This document shows positions 63,809 to 64,000 of a stretch of 64,000 nucleotides of DNA, in pieces (positions within the stretch are counted from its first letter, which is position 1; each line of letters opens with the position of its first letter). The notes beneath the pieces were generated by a model, which saw nothing but the letters and a program-made list of their open reading frames with translations, was not told the DNA's origin and did not search any database. Made by a program: the position numbers and the translations under genes. Location of the stretch: NCBI RefSeq assembly GCF_000524195.1, contig NW_020170386.1:892105-956104 (forward strand), given 5' to 3'. The DNA comes from Echinococcus granulosus (taxonomy: Eukaryota > Platyhelminthes > Cestoda > Cyclophyllidea > Taeniidae).

Positions 63809-64000
63809 AATACTATCAAATTTACAAGTAATGCAGTACCGATGGTAACCCAAGGCCATTAAAAAGCAATATGGCTATAGTTTCAAGGTTTTGGGAGCAA
63901 ATGTTTCCATTAAAGGACCTTGACTTATATCTTAACGAAGACTAAACTTGATGGTTGTAATGCCTGGGATGGCTGATGATAACGTTTCGGTTTGAATTGA

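Overview
The window is eukaryotic: genes are split into many short exons with GT/AG introns, the DNA is AT-rich, and there is a scaffold gap of 100 N (30934-31033). The gene content points to an invertebrate animal: a class II PAK kinase, a Musashi-type RNA-binding protein, a DEG/ENaC channel, a RWD-RING ubiquitin ligase, an AIG1-like membrane protein, and an intermediate filament with a lamin-type tail but no CaaX box (the protostome type). Very short introns (32-73 nt) sit beside kilobase introns, which would suit a helminth such as a flatworm or an early-branching nematode. I cannot name the species. Exons were assembled by hand from protein similarity, splice consensus and reading-phase agreement; no transcript or database was available.

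Layout. 1-7.9 kb, minus: middle of a DEG/ENaC channel (TM1 exon, the following ectodomain exon, a later ectodomain exon); both ends are unresolved. 9.8-11.1 kb, minus: a small unrecognised gene containing a 32-nt intron. 11.56-13.42 kb, minus: a compact four-exon RWD-RING protein (RNF25-like, 194 aa). 14.7-30.2 kb, plus: a PAK4/5/6-type kinase whose N-terminal part is a run of ten exons that are all multiples of three and all phase 0, followed by five kinase exons. 30.4-51.6 kb, minus: a 13-exon Musashi-like gene (747 aa) convergent with the kinase gene; the stop codons are 257 bp apart and the 3' UTRs probably overlap. 54.4-55.6 kb, minus: an AIG1/ADTRP-like gene. 55.8-63.6 kb, minus: the 3' half of an intermediate filament gene (end of rod, linker, lamin tail domain); the rest of the rod lies to the right of the window.

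The genes show no pathway relationship. All except the kinase are on the minus strand. Most of the remaining sequence is intron or unremarkable AT-rich DNA. The points most worth a second look are the symmetric-exon array of PAK, the convergent 3' overlap, a CpG-dense block just upstream of an internal Musashi exon, the 32-nt intron, and a possible alternative last exon that would remove the last two zinc ligands of the RING.
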